From Canibacter oris (GTDB lineage Bacteria; Actinomycetota; Actinomycetes; Actinomycetales; Microbacteriaceae), in NCBI RefSeq assembly GCF_014197205.1, contig NZ_JACIFD010000002.1, positions 62,001-126,000 of the forward strand: DNA of 64,000 nucleotides, written 5' to 3'. Below the pieces are notes generated by a model. That model had not been told where the DNA came from, did no database searches, and saw only the letters and a list, made by a program, of their open reading frames with translations. How positions within the stretch are numbered: position 1 is the stretch's first letter; each line of letters starts with the position of its first letter. Positions 1-8,606 of the stretch are shown here, one piece after another. The translations under genes and the position numbers were made by a program.

Positions 1-1
1 C

Positions 2-1009
2 GGCAGCCGGGATTCGCAGCGCGAGTTTAACCGTGGTGATCGTTTTGAGCGGCGTGGTGGACGCGCGCAAGACCGTGACTTTGGCCGTGGCGGTACTCGC
101 GGCGCGGGCCGCTCTGATCGTGGCGGTCGCGAACGCACCTTTTCCGAGGCGGAGCGTATTGCGCACGAGTTGCGTCCGGTGCGTGCCGCGCACATTGACC
201 CGGAGATTCCTGACGAGGTGCTGGCGAACCAGCTCCAGCCGAGCGCCCGCAACGAGCTGAAGACCCTTGAAAAAGACAACGCTGACCGTGTTGCACGACA
301 CCTAGTGATGGTGCGTGAGCTGATCCACATTGATCCTGAATTAGCGCATCAGCACGCAATTAGTGCCTCGCGCCGCGCTGGGCGGATTCCGGTGGCGCGT
401 GAAACCCTCGCCATCACTGCTTACGCACTTGGCGACTTCGCGATGGCGCTGCGAGAATACCGCACCTGGCGGCGGCTGACTGGGCGCGACGACCACATTG
501 CTTTCATGGTTGACTGCGAGCGTGGGCTGGGACGCCCTGAAAAGGGTCTGGAGCTTGCTGCTCAGGTTGATCCGGCAGACATTCCGCACGAGGCGCGGGT
601 GCACTTAGCGATTGCGGTTTCTGGTGCGCGCCTTGATATGGGACAGCCGGTGCAGGCGCGGGCAGAGCTCGAAATTCCGCAGCTTGATCCGCGCAAGGCG
701 TACCCCTTCAGTCCGGAGCTGTTTCGTGCTTATGCCGCTGTGCTCGAAGAACTCGGTGATGCGGCGGCCACAGAGTGGGAGAATTTGGCGGATCGCGCAG
801 AAGCAGCCCTGCTAGACAGTGTTGGCGGCGACGAACTGCTGGTCACTGACGCGATGGCGAGCGATGCTGAGTTGGCAGAGCGAGGCATCGCTCTGGAAAA
901 CATGGCGCCGCAGACGGTAACCACCGCAGGGGATGATACTGATAGCGCTGCAGTAGATACCACAGCCGCAGCCGAGAGCGCACCAGGCACTGACGGTGAG
1001 GATGCGTAA
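2..1009 (+). CDS. TPR-like protein, Rv1691 type (5' end outside window)
   Basis: The frame is open from base 2, so the gene begins left of the window; about 335 codons are visible. The first ~55 visible residues form a disordered Gly/Arg/Asp-rich tract with RGG-like steps. A helical stretch of tetratricopeptide character follows (for example AYALGDFAMALREY), then an acidic Ala/Thr/Asp tail. No catalytic motif is seen. The stop overlaps the next start as TAATG, so the two are translationally coupled. The order TPR protein, HAD phosphatase, small ORF, tlyA, nadK, recN matches M. tuberculosis Rv1691-Rv1696, which supports an Rv1691-type assignment. The role of that family is not established; RNA binding by the RGG-like tract is only a guess. 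Confidence 0.75.
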   Translation, partial: GSRDSQREFNRGDRFERRGGRAQDRDFGRGGTRGAGRSDRGGRERTFSEAERIAHELRPVRAAHIDPEIPDEVLANQLQPSARNELKTLEKDNADRVARHLVMVRELIHIDPELAHQHAISASRRAGRIPVARETLAITAYALGDFAMALREYRTWRRLTGRDDHIAFMVDCERGLGRPEKGLELAAQVDPADIPHEARVHLAIAVSGARLDMGQPVQARAELEIPQLDPRKAYPFSPELFRAYAAVLEELGDAAATEWENLADRAEAALLDSVGGDELLVTDAMASDAELAERGIALENMAPQTVTTAGDDTDSAAVDTTAAAESAPGTDGEDA

Positions 1010-2037
1010 TGGCGTTGTTTAAGAGTGCCGAAGCAACTCCGCTCACCGGTGTCGAGCTGCTGCTCGCAGACCTTGACGGAGTGGTTTACCGCGGCGCGCA
1101 AGAAATCCCACACGCGGTGAGCAGTCTCAACGCAGCAGCTGCGACCATGCCGTTGGCTTATCTTACCAATAACGCCTCGCGCACCGACGCCGCCGTGGCG
1201 GAGCAGCTCAGCGGCTACGGTCTCAACGTTGCCGCAACAGACGTGGTAACCAGTCCGCAGGCCGCGGTGACGTTGCTGCAGCGAGACGTAGCTCCCGGAG
1301 CTTTGGTTTTTGTGGTAGGCGGTGAGGGAATCACTCATGAACTCAAGAAAGCTGGCTATCGCGTCACCCGTAGCGCCGATGACAACCCTGACGTTGTGGT
1401 GCAGGGATTCGCGCCGGAGGTGGGGTGGAGCGAGCTCGCGGAGGCCGCTTTTGCCCTGGCGGAAAAAGCTGACGGCAGCGCGATCCGCTGGATTGCAACC
1501 AACACCGACTGGACAATTCCGCTGGCGCGCGGTATCGCACCGGGTAACGGCTCGCTGGTTTCGGCGGTGCACAACGCCGTGCAGCGCCTGCCCGAGTTCG
1601 CAGGTAAACCGGAGACCGCGATGTTTGAGACCGCGTTTTCGCGCTACGGCACCACGCAGGCGTTGATGATTGGCGACCGTCTCGACACCGATATCAAAGG
1701 TGGCAAAAAGGCAGGCATCAAAACCCTGCACGTGTTAACGGGGGTGGATCGCCCCAAACAGCTATTGGCGGCCGCGGCGGATATGCAGCCGGATTATATC
1801 GTGGCTGATTTGCGCGGGCTGCAGCAGCCCTACCCAGAAACTAAGGTTGCACGTGATGGCAGCTGTAAAGTTGGTGGTGCAAAAGTGCGAATGGAAGGGC
1901 ATAAGGTGCAAATTTTGCGCGAGGGAGAGGACCCGCTAAACCTGCTGCGAGCTGCTTGTGCCGCGATTTACCGTTCGGGTCTGGCAATTTACGGGTTACA
2001 GGTGCCTGAGATTTTGGTGCGCGACCACTGGCAGTAG
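1009..2037 (+). CDS. HAD-superfamily phosphatase (NagD/Rv1692 type)
   Basis: 342 residues, a cytosolic haloacid-dehalogenase phosphatase of the NagD-like class. Motif I is LLADLDGVVYRG with nucleophile/acid pair D21 and D23. Motif II is YLTNNAS, and the metal-binding motif III is MIGDRLDTDIKGGKKAG. The NagD-type C2 cap lies between motifs II and III. The last ~90 residues are an extra C-terminal region. In M. tuberculosis the gene at this position (Rv1692) is a glycerol-3-phosphate phosphatase that recycles phospholipid head groups; the same substrate is plausible here but not proven. It starts inside the stop of the TPR gene (TAATG) and is the last gene before a bidirectional terminator. Confidence 0.88.
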   Translation: MALFKSAEATPLTGVELLLADLDGVVYRGAQEIPHAVSSLNAAAATMPLAYLTNNASRTDAAVAEQLSGYGLNVAATDVVTSPQAAVTLLQRDVAPGALVFVVGGEGITHELKKAGYRVTRSADDNPDVVVQGFAPEVGWSELAEAAFALAEKADGSAIRWIATNTDWTIPLARGIAPGNGSLVSAVHNAVQRLPEFAGKPETAMFETAFSRYGTTQALMIGDRLDTDIKGGKKAGIKTLHVLTGVDRPKQLLAAAADMQPDYIVADLRGLQQPYPETKVARDGSCKVGGAKVRMEGHKVQILREGEDPLNLLRAACAAIYRSGLAIYGLQVPEILVRDHWQ

Positions 2038-2166
2038 GAGCCAGTTGCAGCAAATGATGAACCGCAGTTCGTGATACTCGTCTTGGTCTGTTTTTACGTA
2101 TTAAACAGAGTTTTATCGCACTTTGGCGCTTAACTGCTTTGGGCTGACCCGGGCTGATACAAATAA

Positions 2167-2199
2167 AAACTGCCTCTGTGAGAATCGCAGAGGCAGTTT
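2167..2199. terminator. Bidirectional intrinsic terminator
   Basis: A perfect 12-bp stem (2167-2178 with 2188-2199) and 9-nt loop, with A-run on the left and T-run on the right, lies between the HAD gene (+) and the converging small membrane gene (-). It can serve both. Confidence 0.85.
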
Positions 2200-2212
2200 C
2201 ACGTTTTGCAGG

Positions 2213-2488
2213 TTACTGCTTGTCGTCAATCTCCATTTTTTCGCGCCTTGGAATCACGCCGAAGGCGAGCCAGAACGCGAGCGAGTCAAGCAGCAGACCA
2301 GCGGTGAACAGCCAGATGCTGGTCATGCTCTCACCGTACTCAAAAGAGATACCGAAGAGGTAGAAGCCACCAACCAGCATTGCGAAAGTAATCAGGAACA
2401 GCAAGATGGTGCCAAATGAAGCAGCAGGACGTGAAGCCTGTGCGAATAGTTCATCGTTGTGCTTTGCAGCGCTCACAAAAATCTCCAT
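2213..2488 (-). CDS. Small two-helix membrane protein
   Basis: 91 residues. Two hydrophobic segments are clear, residues ~25-49 and ~55-80, with a short Ser/Ala/His-containing N-terminus and a charged tail (RREKMEIDDKQ). This is an integral membrane protein with both ends probably on the same side. I do not recognise the family. It is a lone minus-strand gene between two plus-strand blocks; it ends at the shared terminator at 2167-2199, and its promoter must lie in 2489-2680. Uninterrupted frame, terminator placement and strong hydrophobic segments support a real gene, though function cannot be assigned. Confidence 0.7.
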   Translation of the reverse strand: MEIFVSAAKHNDELFAQASRPAASFGTILLFLITFAMLVGGFYLFGISFEYGESMTSIWLFTAGLLLDSLAFWLAFGVIPRREKMEIDDKQ

Positions 2489-2682
2489 TCTCGGTGAGAA
2501 AACGCCAGTTACACCCTAGTGTAGCACTTTTGGGCAAACTCCCAGCAATGCGACTCCGCAGATTAGTTGTCACAGACCGGATTTTTAGGATTTGTGTCCC
2601 AAATTGTGGAAGACTTGAGGAAAACTACGCTGGTTAGGGGACATGGGCAGCATTTAAGGGCGGCGATTGTTAAAATTACTTC

Positions 2683-2940
2683 GTGGAGAAAGAAGCAGGT
2701 GAGCGTACCCCGGCATCGCATGCCGCAGCGCGGCAAACGATTAGCCTGGCAACTGTCGCACGCCATAAAAAAGGGGCAGAAGCCGCACACCTTGCAGAGC
2801 AGCAGGCAGCGCTGCAACAAACCTTGCAGCAGCTCACAACGCAGTTAGAGCAAGCAGAGTTAACAGCAAAGCCTGAGATTTACACTATGGCTCACGATGA
2901 GCTACTGGCCCACCTGCAACACAGTGATCAGGGTTTATAA
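2683..2940 (+). CDS. Small Gln/Ala-rich helical protein upstream of tlyA (Rv1693 position)
   Basis: 85 residues from a GTG start, ending 2 bp before tlyA. The middle is rich in Ala, Gln, Glu and Leu (for example QQAALQQTLQQLTTQLEQ) and probably forms a single long helix or short coiled coil. Small ORFs occupy this place upstream of tlyA in other actinomycetes (Rv1693 in M. tuberculosis), but they are poorly conserved and uncharacterised. Tight spacing suggests cotranscription with tlyA. The GTG start is the most upstream candidate, without a strong ribosome-binding site; the true start may be internal. Confidence 0.6.
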   Translation: MEKEAGERTPASHAAARQTISLATVARHKKGAEAAHLAEQQAALQQTLQQLTTQLEQAELTAKPEIYTMAHDELLAHLQHSDQGL

Positions 2941-2942
2941 AA

Positions 2943-3743
2943 ATGCGATTGGATTCAGCGCTTGTGGCTCAGGGGTTGGCGCGCAGTAGAAACTTAGCAC
3001 AGCGGCAAATAGCTGCTGGACAAGTGCTGGTTAACGGCTCGGTTGAGCTTAAAGCGAGCCGGAAAATAACTCCGCAAGACATACTAAATCTCACAGCTAC
3101 AGAAAAATACGTTAGCCGCGGTGCATATAAACTGCTCGCGGCGCTGCAGAGCTTTGAGCTCTCCCCAGCGGGCGCTTACGCCCTTGATTTGGGGGCCTCC
3201 ACAGGAGGGTTTACGCAGGTGTTGCTGGAGCATGGTGCAACACAGGTTGCGGCATTAGATGTCGGGCATAACCAGCTGGCTCCGCAGCTGCGCAGTGATC
3301 GCCGAGTCGCGGTTATCGAAGGGTTTAACGCCCGCTACCTAGACGCGGCAAAGTTGCAAGAACTAACCGGTATCATCGCTCGCCCGACCTTAGTTGTGGG
3401 TGATCTTTCCTTCATTTCGCTGCAGCATATTTTCCCGGCTATCGCGGCAACGGCGGCACCTGAGGCAGTCGTTAGCCTGCTCATTAAACCGCAGTTTGAG
3501 GTGGGAGCCGGGGCAGTGTCACAGGGCATCGTGACCGATCCACAAAAGCGCCTCAGCGCAATCAAACAGGTGTTAGAGTACGCCGCGGCGGCGGGCTTTG
3601 ACACCCTTGGGGTGGCGCCCAGCCCGCTGCAGGGCACCAATGGGAACCGCGAATATCTGGGATATTGGCGCCACAGCGCTCAGCCACATCCGGCAAAATG
3701 GTATCAACAGCTCGACACACTTGTGCTGGCGGAGGAGGAATAG
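2943..3743 (+). CDS. tlyA: TlyA-family rRNA (cytidine-2'-O)-methyltransferase
   Basis: 266 residues, the usual length. An N-terminal S4 RNA-binding domain (residues ~1-60, starting MRLDSALVAQGLARSR) is followed by an FtsJ-like Rossmann methyltransferase with SAM loop DLGASTGGFTQVLLEHGA. Candidate catalytic Lys-Asp-Lys-Glu residues are visible in RGAYKL, VGDLSF, IKPQFE and NGNREYL. The family methylates 16S C1409 and 23S C1920; in mycobacteria its loss gives capreomycin resistance. The tail overlaps the nadK start, and the Shine-Dalgarno of nadK lies in its last codons. Confidence 0.93.
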   Translation: MRLDSALVAQGLARSRNLAQRQIAAGQVLVNGSVELKASRKITPQDILNLTATEKYVSRGAYKLLAALQSFELSPAGAYALDLGASTGGFTQVLLEHGATQVAALDVGHNQLAPQLRSDRRVAVIEGFNARYLDAAKLQELTGIIARPTLVVGDLSFISLQHIFPAIAATAAPEAVVSLLIKPQFEVGAGAVSQGIVTDPQKRLSAIKQVLEYAAAAGFDTLGVAPSPLQGTNGNREYLGYWRHSAQPHPAKWYQQLDTLVLAEEE

Positions 3744-4648
3744 TGGGGCCGAAACACATCCTGGTGGTATCTCACACCGCCAGAACAGAAGCAATCAAAG
3801 CAACCCAGCTGACTGTCGCCACTTGTGACGCCGCCGGGGTAACCGTGGTGATGGCCGCAGCAGACCAAAAAGCCTTCGCCGCGTATCTGCCGGCTAACAG
3901 CGTTAAAACCCTCGGCAAAGATATAGCCCTCGCACAAATCGACATCGCGCTGGTGCTCGGCGGCGACGGCACAATTCTGCGCGCGGCAGAGCTGGTGCAC
4001 GGTTCTGAGTGTGCAATCGTGGGTGTGAATCTGGGGCACGTAGGTTTTCTTGCCGAGCTCGAACACCAGGAGCTGACCGCTGCCTTGACGCAGGTTTTAG
4101 CGGGCAACTTTGTGGTGGAAGAGCGCAGCACCCTCGCGGTGCAGGTGTTTGACGGCGACAAACTGGTCACTGAAACTTTCGCGGTAAACGAGGCAACCGT
4201 CGAAAAAACCAATCGTATGATTGAGGTTGCGTTGGGCGTTGACGGGCGGCCACTCACCGGTTTCGGGTGCGACGGGGTGGTGATAGCGACGGCTACCGGA
4301 TCCACCGCATACGCATTTTCTGCGGGAGGACCGGTGCTGTGGCCCGGCGTTGCCGCTACCCTCGTGGTACCACTTGCCGCGCACGCGCTATTTAACCGCC
4401 CGCTGGTGCTGGGGCCGCAGCAGGTGGTAGAAACCCGGCTCGTGACCGCCAACAGCAGCGACGCGGCGCTGTGGTGCGACGGCAGAAGAAAATTTACTGT
4501 ACAGCCAGGGCAGAGGGTTGTGGTGCAGCAGAGCGCTGAAAAACTGCGTTTGGCGCGGTTGCACGAGGGCATCTTCACCGACCGCTTGGTCAATAAATTT
4601 AATCTTCCGGTAACTGGATGGCGGGAGGCGATGCGGCATGATCGATGA
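3743..4648 (+). CDS. nadK: NAD kinase
   Basis: 301 residues from the GTG at 3743, which overlaps the tlyA stop (TAGTG) and has a strong GGAGGAGG ribosome-binding site. The frame is open further upstream, but that part would lie inside tlyA. The kinase phosphorylates NAD to NADP, normally with ATP or polyphosphate. Visible motifs are LVLGGDGTILRA near residue 73, the conserved NE in FAVNEATVEK, and TGSTAYAFSAGGP of the C-terminal beta-sandwich. It overlaps recN by 11 bp, consistent with a tlyA-nadK-recN operon as in other actinomycetes. A polyphosphate kinase gene is also present in the window. Confidence 0.93.
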   Translation: MGPKHILVVSHTARTEAIKATQLTVATCDAAGVTVVMAAADQKAFAAYLPANSVKTLGKDIALAQIDIALVLGGDGTILRAAELVHGSECAIVGVNLGHVGFLAELEHQELTAALTQVLAGNFVVEERSTLAVQVFDGDKLVTETFAVNEATVEKTNRMIEVALGVDGRPLTGFGCDGVVIATATGSTAYAFSAGGPVLWPGVAATLVVPLAAHALFNRPLVLGPQQVVETRLVTANSSDAALWCDGRRKFTVQPGQRVVVQQSAEKLRLARLHEGIFTDRLVNKFNLPVTGWREAMRHDR

Positions 4649-6353
4649 GTTACGCATTAAAGATCTCGGCGTAATCGCCGACGCTGTGGTGCCGCTGGGG
4701 CCGGGATTCACCGCAATCACCGGTGAAACCGGCGCGGGCAAAACTATGGTTGTGACAGCGCTGGGGCTGCTTATGGGGCAGCGCAGCGACTCCGGTTTGG
4801 TGCGTGACGGTACCGCGCAGGCAAGGGTCGCAGGGGCGATTCAGCTGCCACCGGCTGGGGCTGCAGCCGCAGCGGTCACCGAAATTGTGACAGACTGCGG
4901 CGGAGCGCTTGAAGACGGGGAATTGTTGCTGGCACGCACCGTAGCTGCCGCCGGTAATAGCCGTGCCAGCGTCGGCGGGGTGCGAGCCCCCAGCGCAGTG
5001 CTACAGCAGCTATCTGAAAAACTCTTCTGCGTGCACGGGCAAGCCGACCAGTTGCGGCTAAAATCGCAGGCACAGCAGCGCGAGACCCTCGACCGTTTCG
5101 GCGGAGCAGAATTGGCGGCGGCCCTGCAAACCTATCAAGAGCTCTATGTAACCGTGCAGCAGCTGCAGCTTGAACATCAAGAAATTACCGAAAACTGGCA
5201 GCAGAGGCGACGCTTAACGGAGCAGCTGCAGGCCGAAACTGCAGAGATTCTGGCAGTGGATCCACAGCCCGATGAAAAACAGCAACTGCAGCAGCACATT
5301 GACAAGCTTAATAACGCCGAAGAGCTGCAGTATGCGCTGCACACCGCACTGCACGCGCTCAGCGGCGCAGACGGCGGCGAGCAAATACAAGCTGACACAC
5401 AGACGCTGCTGGCGAGAGCCCGCAGCGCAGTGCTGGACGCCGCCGCCTATGAGCCTCAGCTCACAGCAACAGCGGCAACGCTTGAAGAAGCAGCAGCGCT
5501 GGTGCAGAACGCCACCGGAGAGCTGCTTAGCCACAGTGAAGAACTGACCGAAAACGTTACCGCAGAGCTCACTACCGCGCAAGAGCGATACGCCGCATTG
5601 ATAGAGCTGGAACGCAAGTACGGTCCCGAACTCAGCGACGTGCTGCAGCACCTTGCAACCGCCAGCGATAAACTGCTGACCTTAGATTCTGACGACAGCC
5701 GACTGCAAGAACTAACCGAACAGCTCGCCGTCACAACTGCCGCACAGGAAGCGGCTGCGATGCAGCTGCGAGAGCTGCGCCAAACAGCGGCGGCAGCGCT
5801 CAGCGCCGCGGTCACCACCGAGATGCAGCAACTGGCGCTCGCCGACAGTTCTCTGGTTATCGAAGTAATTCCAGCGCCCGCAACTCAGCACGGAGCTGAT
5901 GAGGTATTGTTCCTGCTGCAGCCGCATCCACAGGCGACCCCGCGGCCGCTAGCTAAAGCAGCCAGCGGCGGCGAGCTGTCACGCATCATGCTGGCGCTGG
6001 AGGTGGTGCTAGCGCAGGTCAGCCCGGTCCCGACCTTCGTGTTTGATGAAATTGACGCCGGAATTGGTGGTGCAGCGGCTATCGAGGTTGGCAAACGCCT
6101 GGCCCGCCTGGCACGGAGCTCTCAGGTGATTGTCGTCACCCACCTTGCCCAGGTTGCCGCTTTTGCAGGTAATCACTTGCGAGTGTTAAAAGACAGCAGC
6201 GGCGGATTCACTAGATCCAGCTGCGTGCAGTTAGCAGGCGATACCAGACTGCAGGAGATAGCACGGCTATTATCAGGATTAACAGATTCAGAGAGTGCTT
6301 TGACGCACGCGGCAGAGCTGATCGCCATGGGGCAGCAGGAAGGCTATACATGA
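4638..6353 (+). CDS. recN: DNA repair protein RecN
   Basis: 571 residues, SMC-like ATPase acting in double-strand-break repair. The N-terminal Walker A is ITGETGAGKT (residues ~30-40). A long Gln/Glu/Ala-rich coiled coil covers roughly residues 150-400, and the C-terminal half carries KAASGGELSRIMLALE (ABC signature) and TFVFDEIDAGIGG (Walker B). The ATG start overlaps the end of nadK and the stop forms ATGA with the following transporter gene, so the four genes from tlyA to the transporter are probably one transcript. The coiled coil is unusually rich in CAG (Gln) codons, a trait shared by other genes in this window. Confidence 0.95.
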   Translation: MIDELRIKDLGVIADAVVPLGPGFTAITGETGAGKTMVVTALGLLMGQRSDSGLVRDGTAQARVAGAIQLPPAGAAAAAVTEIVTDCGGALEDGELLLARTVAAAGNSRASVGGVRAPSAVLQQLSEKLFCVHGQADQLRLKSQAQQRETLDRFGGAELAAALQTYQELYVTVQQLQLEHQEITENWQQRRRLTEQLQAETAEILAVDPQPDEKQQLQQHIDKLNNAEELQYALHTALHALSGADGGEQIQADTQTLLARARSAVLDAAAYEPQLTATAATLEEAAALVQNATGELLSHSEELTENVTAELTTAQERYAALIELERKYGPELSDVLQHLATASDKLLTLDSDDSRLQELTEQLAVTTAAQEAAAMQLRELRQTAAAALSAAVTTEMQQLALADSSLVIEVIPAPATQHGADEVLFLLQPHPQATPRPLAKAASGGELSRIMLALEVVLAQVSPVPTFVFDEIDAGIGGAAAIEVGKRLARLARSSQVIVVTHLAQVAAFAGNHLRVLKDSSGGFTRSSCVQLAGDTRLQEIARLLSGLTDSESALTHAAELIAMGQQEGYT

Positions 6354-7612
6354 AAAAGAACATCACCAGACTGGCTAAAGCATTAAAGCCGGTGACCGGT
6401 TCACTGCGGGTGATTGATCCACAGCAGCTAGATGATCATCCCGAAGTGAAGCGCGTTGATAAGCAACGGCTCGATAAAGAAACTTTGGCGATCTACAATC
6501 ACGCCCGGGAAGCCGCTGAAGCGCATGCCGAACAGGTTGCTGAGCACGGCGACGGTAACGTACGGGTGCTTTTGAACCGTCCCTTCCAATTTGGGTTTGT
6601 GGCGACAGCTGGAGTGCTCTTCGCGTTGCTGTGTGGGCTGTTGGTGAGCCAGGCAAGCACCGTGCTGCTGTACATTTGCGGCGCACTGTTTGTTGCATTG
6701 GGGTTGGATCCGCTGGTGCGGCGCCTGGAAAACCGTGGGGTGAAGCGGCCCTGGGCGATTGCCGTAGTGTTCTTTAGTTTCTTCCTAGTCGTGGCGATTG
6801 TGCTTAGCATTATTATCCCGACAATTGTGCAGCAAGTTTCACTTCTTGTGCAAACCGCCCCCGCGCAGCTGGAACAGCTGGCAACGGAAGAGTGGTTTAT
6901 TGATCTTAAGCAACGGTTTGCATACTACGTTGATTTTGAAGTGATGCTTGAAAAAGCGCGGGATGTCATTAATGACCAGAAAAACTGGTTCTCCGTGGCA
7001 GGTGGAGTGCTGCAAATTGCCGGAACCATCGCAAACGGGGTGACCGCGGCTATCATCGTCCTGATTTTGAGCCTCTACTTCCTGGCCTCGCTACGCTCTA
7101 TGAAACGCGGCTTCTACTCCCTGACCCCGCTGAGCAAGCGAGCTCGAGTGATTGACATTACCGAGCAGGTTGCTGATTCTGTCGGCGGGTACATCACCGG
7201 GCAGGTGATTATTGCTCTCACTAACGCGGTGTTAGGGTTTATCGCGATGTCTATTATCGGTGTGCCGTTCGCGCCGGTGCTGGCGACGGTGGTGTTTATG
7301 CTCGCGCTGATTCCGCTGGTAGGTGCGCTAGGCGCAACTGTGCTGGTGACAACTGTGGCACTTTTCGAATCACCGGGCACTGCGCTCGCCATCGGTATCT
7401 ACTATCTGATTTATATGCAACTAGAGGCATATGTGCTGACACCGCGAGTGATGAATCGGGCGGTGAGCGTGCCGGGAGCCTTTGTGGTTATCGGTGCTTT
7501 GACGGGCGGTGTGCTGCTCGGATTGATGGGCGCGCTGATTGCGATCCCGGTGACCGCTAGCATCCTGATGATTGTGAAACAGGTGTGGGTGCCACACCAG
7601 GATTCACGATAG
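6350..7612 (+). CDS. AI-2E/PerM-family transporter
   Basis: 420 residues. A charged ~85-residue N-terminus precedes seven to eight hydrophobic segments; the first pair is at ~85-120. The C-terminal half has the family's PLVGALGAT and GVLLGLMGALIAIPVTA type segments. Members of this family have been linked to autoinducer-2 export or sodium/proton exchange; the substrate cannot be read from sequence. The start overlaps the recN stop as ATGA. In M. tuberculosis this place holds steA/mctB and pyrG before xerD, so the neighbourhood has been rearranged here. Confidence 0.85.
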   Translation: MKKNITRLAKALKPVTGSLRVIDPQQLDDHPEVKRVDKQRLDKETLAIYNHAREAAEAHAEQVAEHGDGNVRVLLNRPFQFGFVATAGVLFALLCGLLVSQASTVLLYICGALFVALGLDPLVRRLENRGVKRPWAIAVVFFSFFLVVAIVLSIIIPTIVQQVSLLVQTAPAQLEQLATEEWFIDLKQRFAYYVDFEVMLEKARDVINDQKNWFSVAGGVLQIAGTIANGVTAAIIVLILSLYFLASLRSMKRGFYSLTPLSKRARVIDITEQVADSVGGYITGQVIIALTNAVLGFIAMSIIGVPFAPVLATVVFMLALIPLVGALGATVLVTTVALFESPGTALAIGIYYLIYMQLEAYVLTPRVMNRAVSVPGAFVVIGALTGGVLLGLMGALIAIPVTASILMIVKQVWVPHQDSR

Positions 7613-7621
7613 GAGCAAAAT

Positions 7622-8581
7622 ATGGCTGTGGCACCCGCTCAAGCAGTAAAACAGTTTCAGCAGTATTTGCTGTTGGAGCGGGGCATCAGCGATAACACCC
7701 AGCGTGCCTATAATCAGGATTTAACCGCTTACACCCACTGGTTAGCAGCTAACCAAGTCACAGATCTCAATCAAGTGAGCAAAAAGCAGTTGAGCGATTT
7801 TGTGACCGCGGTTGCCGCCAGCGGCGCCAGCAAAGCAACCGTGACCCGTAGAATCTCGACCGTGCGAAGCCTGCACCGTTATCTTTACGAAGAGGGCATC
7901 ACCGCAGATTTTCCGGCGGCGGCGCTACGCACCCCAAAACCGGCGAAGCCCCTGCCGCACACCCTCACGGTAGCCGAGGTTGAGCAGCTGCTGGCTGCTG
8001 CGGGGCAGCTTGATGCAGCGGCAACACCGGTGCAGCTGCGTGATAGGGCGCTGCTGGAACTGCTTTACGCCAGCGGGATGCGGGTTTCGGAGGCTGTCGG
8101 ATTGGACCTTGACGACATTTACGCCGCAATCGAGGGCAGCGACTTGACCACTGGGGGATTTATCCGAGTGCGTGGTAAAGGCGATAAACAGCGACTGGTG
8201 CCTTACGGCAGTTTCGCGGGAGCCGCGCTAAACGCCTACCTGGTACGCGCCCGCCCCGGGTTCGCAGCCCGTTCCCGTCAGGATGGCGCAGCGCTGTTCT
8301 TGGGGCCACGCGGGGGTCGGATGAGCCGTCAAATGGCGTGGCTGGTGTTACAGCAGGCCGCTGCCCGGGCACAGCTGACAACCGCGGTTTCGCCGCACTC
8401 GCTGCGCCACTCCTTTGCAACACACCTGCTCGCCGGAGGCGCAGATGTACGGACCGTGCAGGAGCTGCTCGGACACTCCTCAATCGCCACAACCCAAATT
8501 TACACGCATGTGACGGCAGATGTGTTGCGGGAGAGCTACTTCACCTCGCACCCGCGCGCGAAACTACCACCGGCGGTGTAA
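7622..8581 (+). CDS. xerD: Site-specific tyrosine recombinase XerD
   Basis: 319 residues. An N-terminal SAM-like core-binding domain (residues ~10-95) is followed by a catalytic domain with the full set of residues: Arg in [12 protein letters not shown], Lys in [12 protein letters not shown], His-x-x-Arg in [11 protein letters not shown], His in [10 protein letters not shown] and the Tyr nucleophile in IYTHV. XerC/XerD resolve chromosome dimers at dif during division. The gene has an AGGAG ribosome-binding site 5 bp before ATG and follows the transporter by 9 bp. Its position before parA-scpAB matches other actinomycetes, which favours XerD over a mobile-element integrase. Confidence 0.93.
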   Translation: MAVAPAQAVKQFQQYLLLERGISDNTQRAYNQDLTAYTHWLAANQVTDLNQVSKKQLSDFVTAVAASGASKATVTRRISTVRSLHRYLYEEGITADFPAAALRTPKPAKPLPHTLTVAEVEQLLAAAGQLDAAATPVQLRDRALLELLYASGMRVSEAVGLDLDDIYAAIEGSDLTTGGFIRVRGKGDKQRLVPYGSFAGAALNAYLVRARPGFAARSRQDGAALFLGPRGGRMSRQMAWLVLQQAAARAQLTTAVSPHSLRHSFATHLLAGGADVRTVQELLGHSSIATTQIYTHVTADVLRESYFTSHPRAKLPPAV

Positions 8582-8606
8582 ACGCTGAGCTAACAGTTGT
8601 GCGCAG

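Noticed and set aside
2416-2848. Plus-strand ORFs ahead of the tlyA leader gene
   Set aside because: They have atypical Arg/Gln/His composition and overlap the promoter region of the minus-strand membrane gene and the better small ORF.
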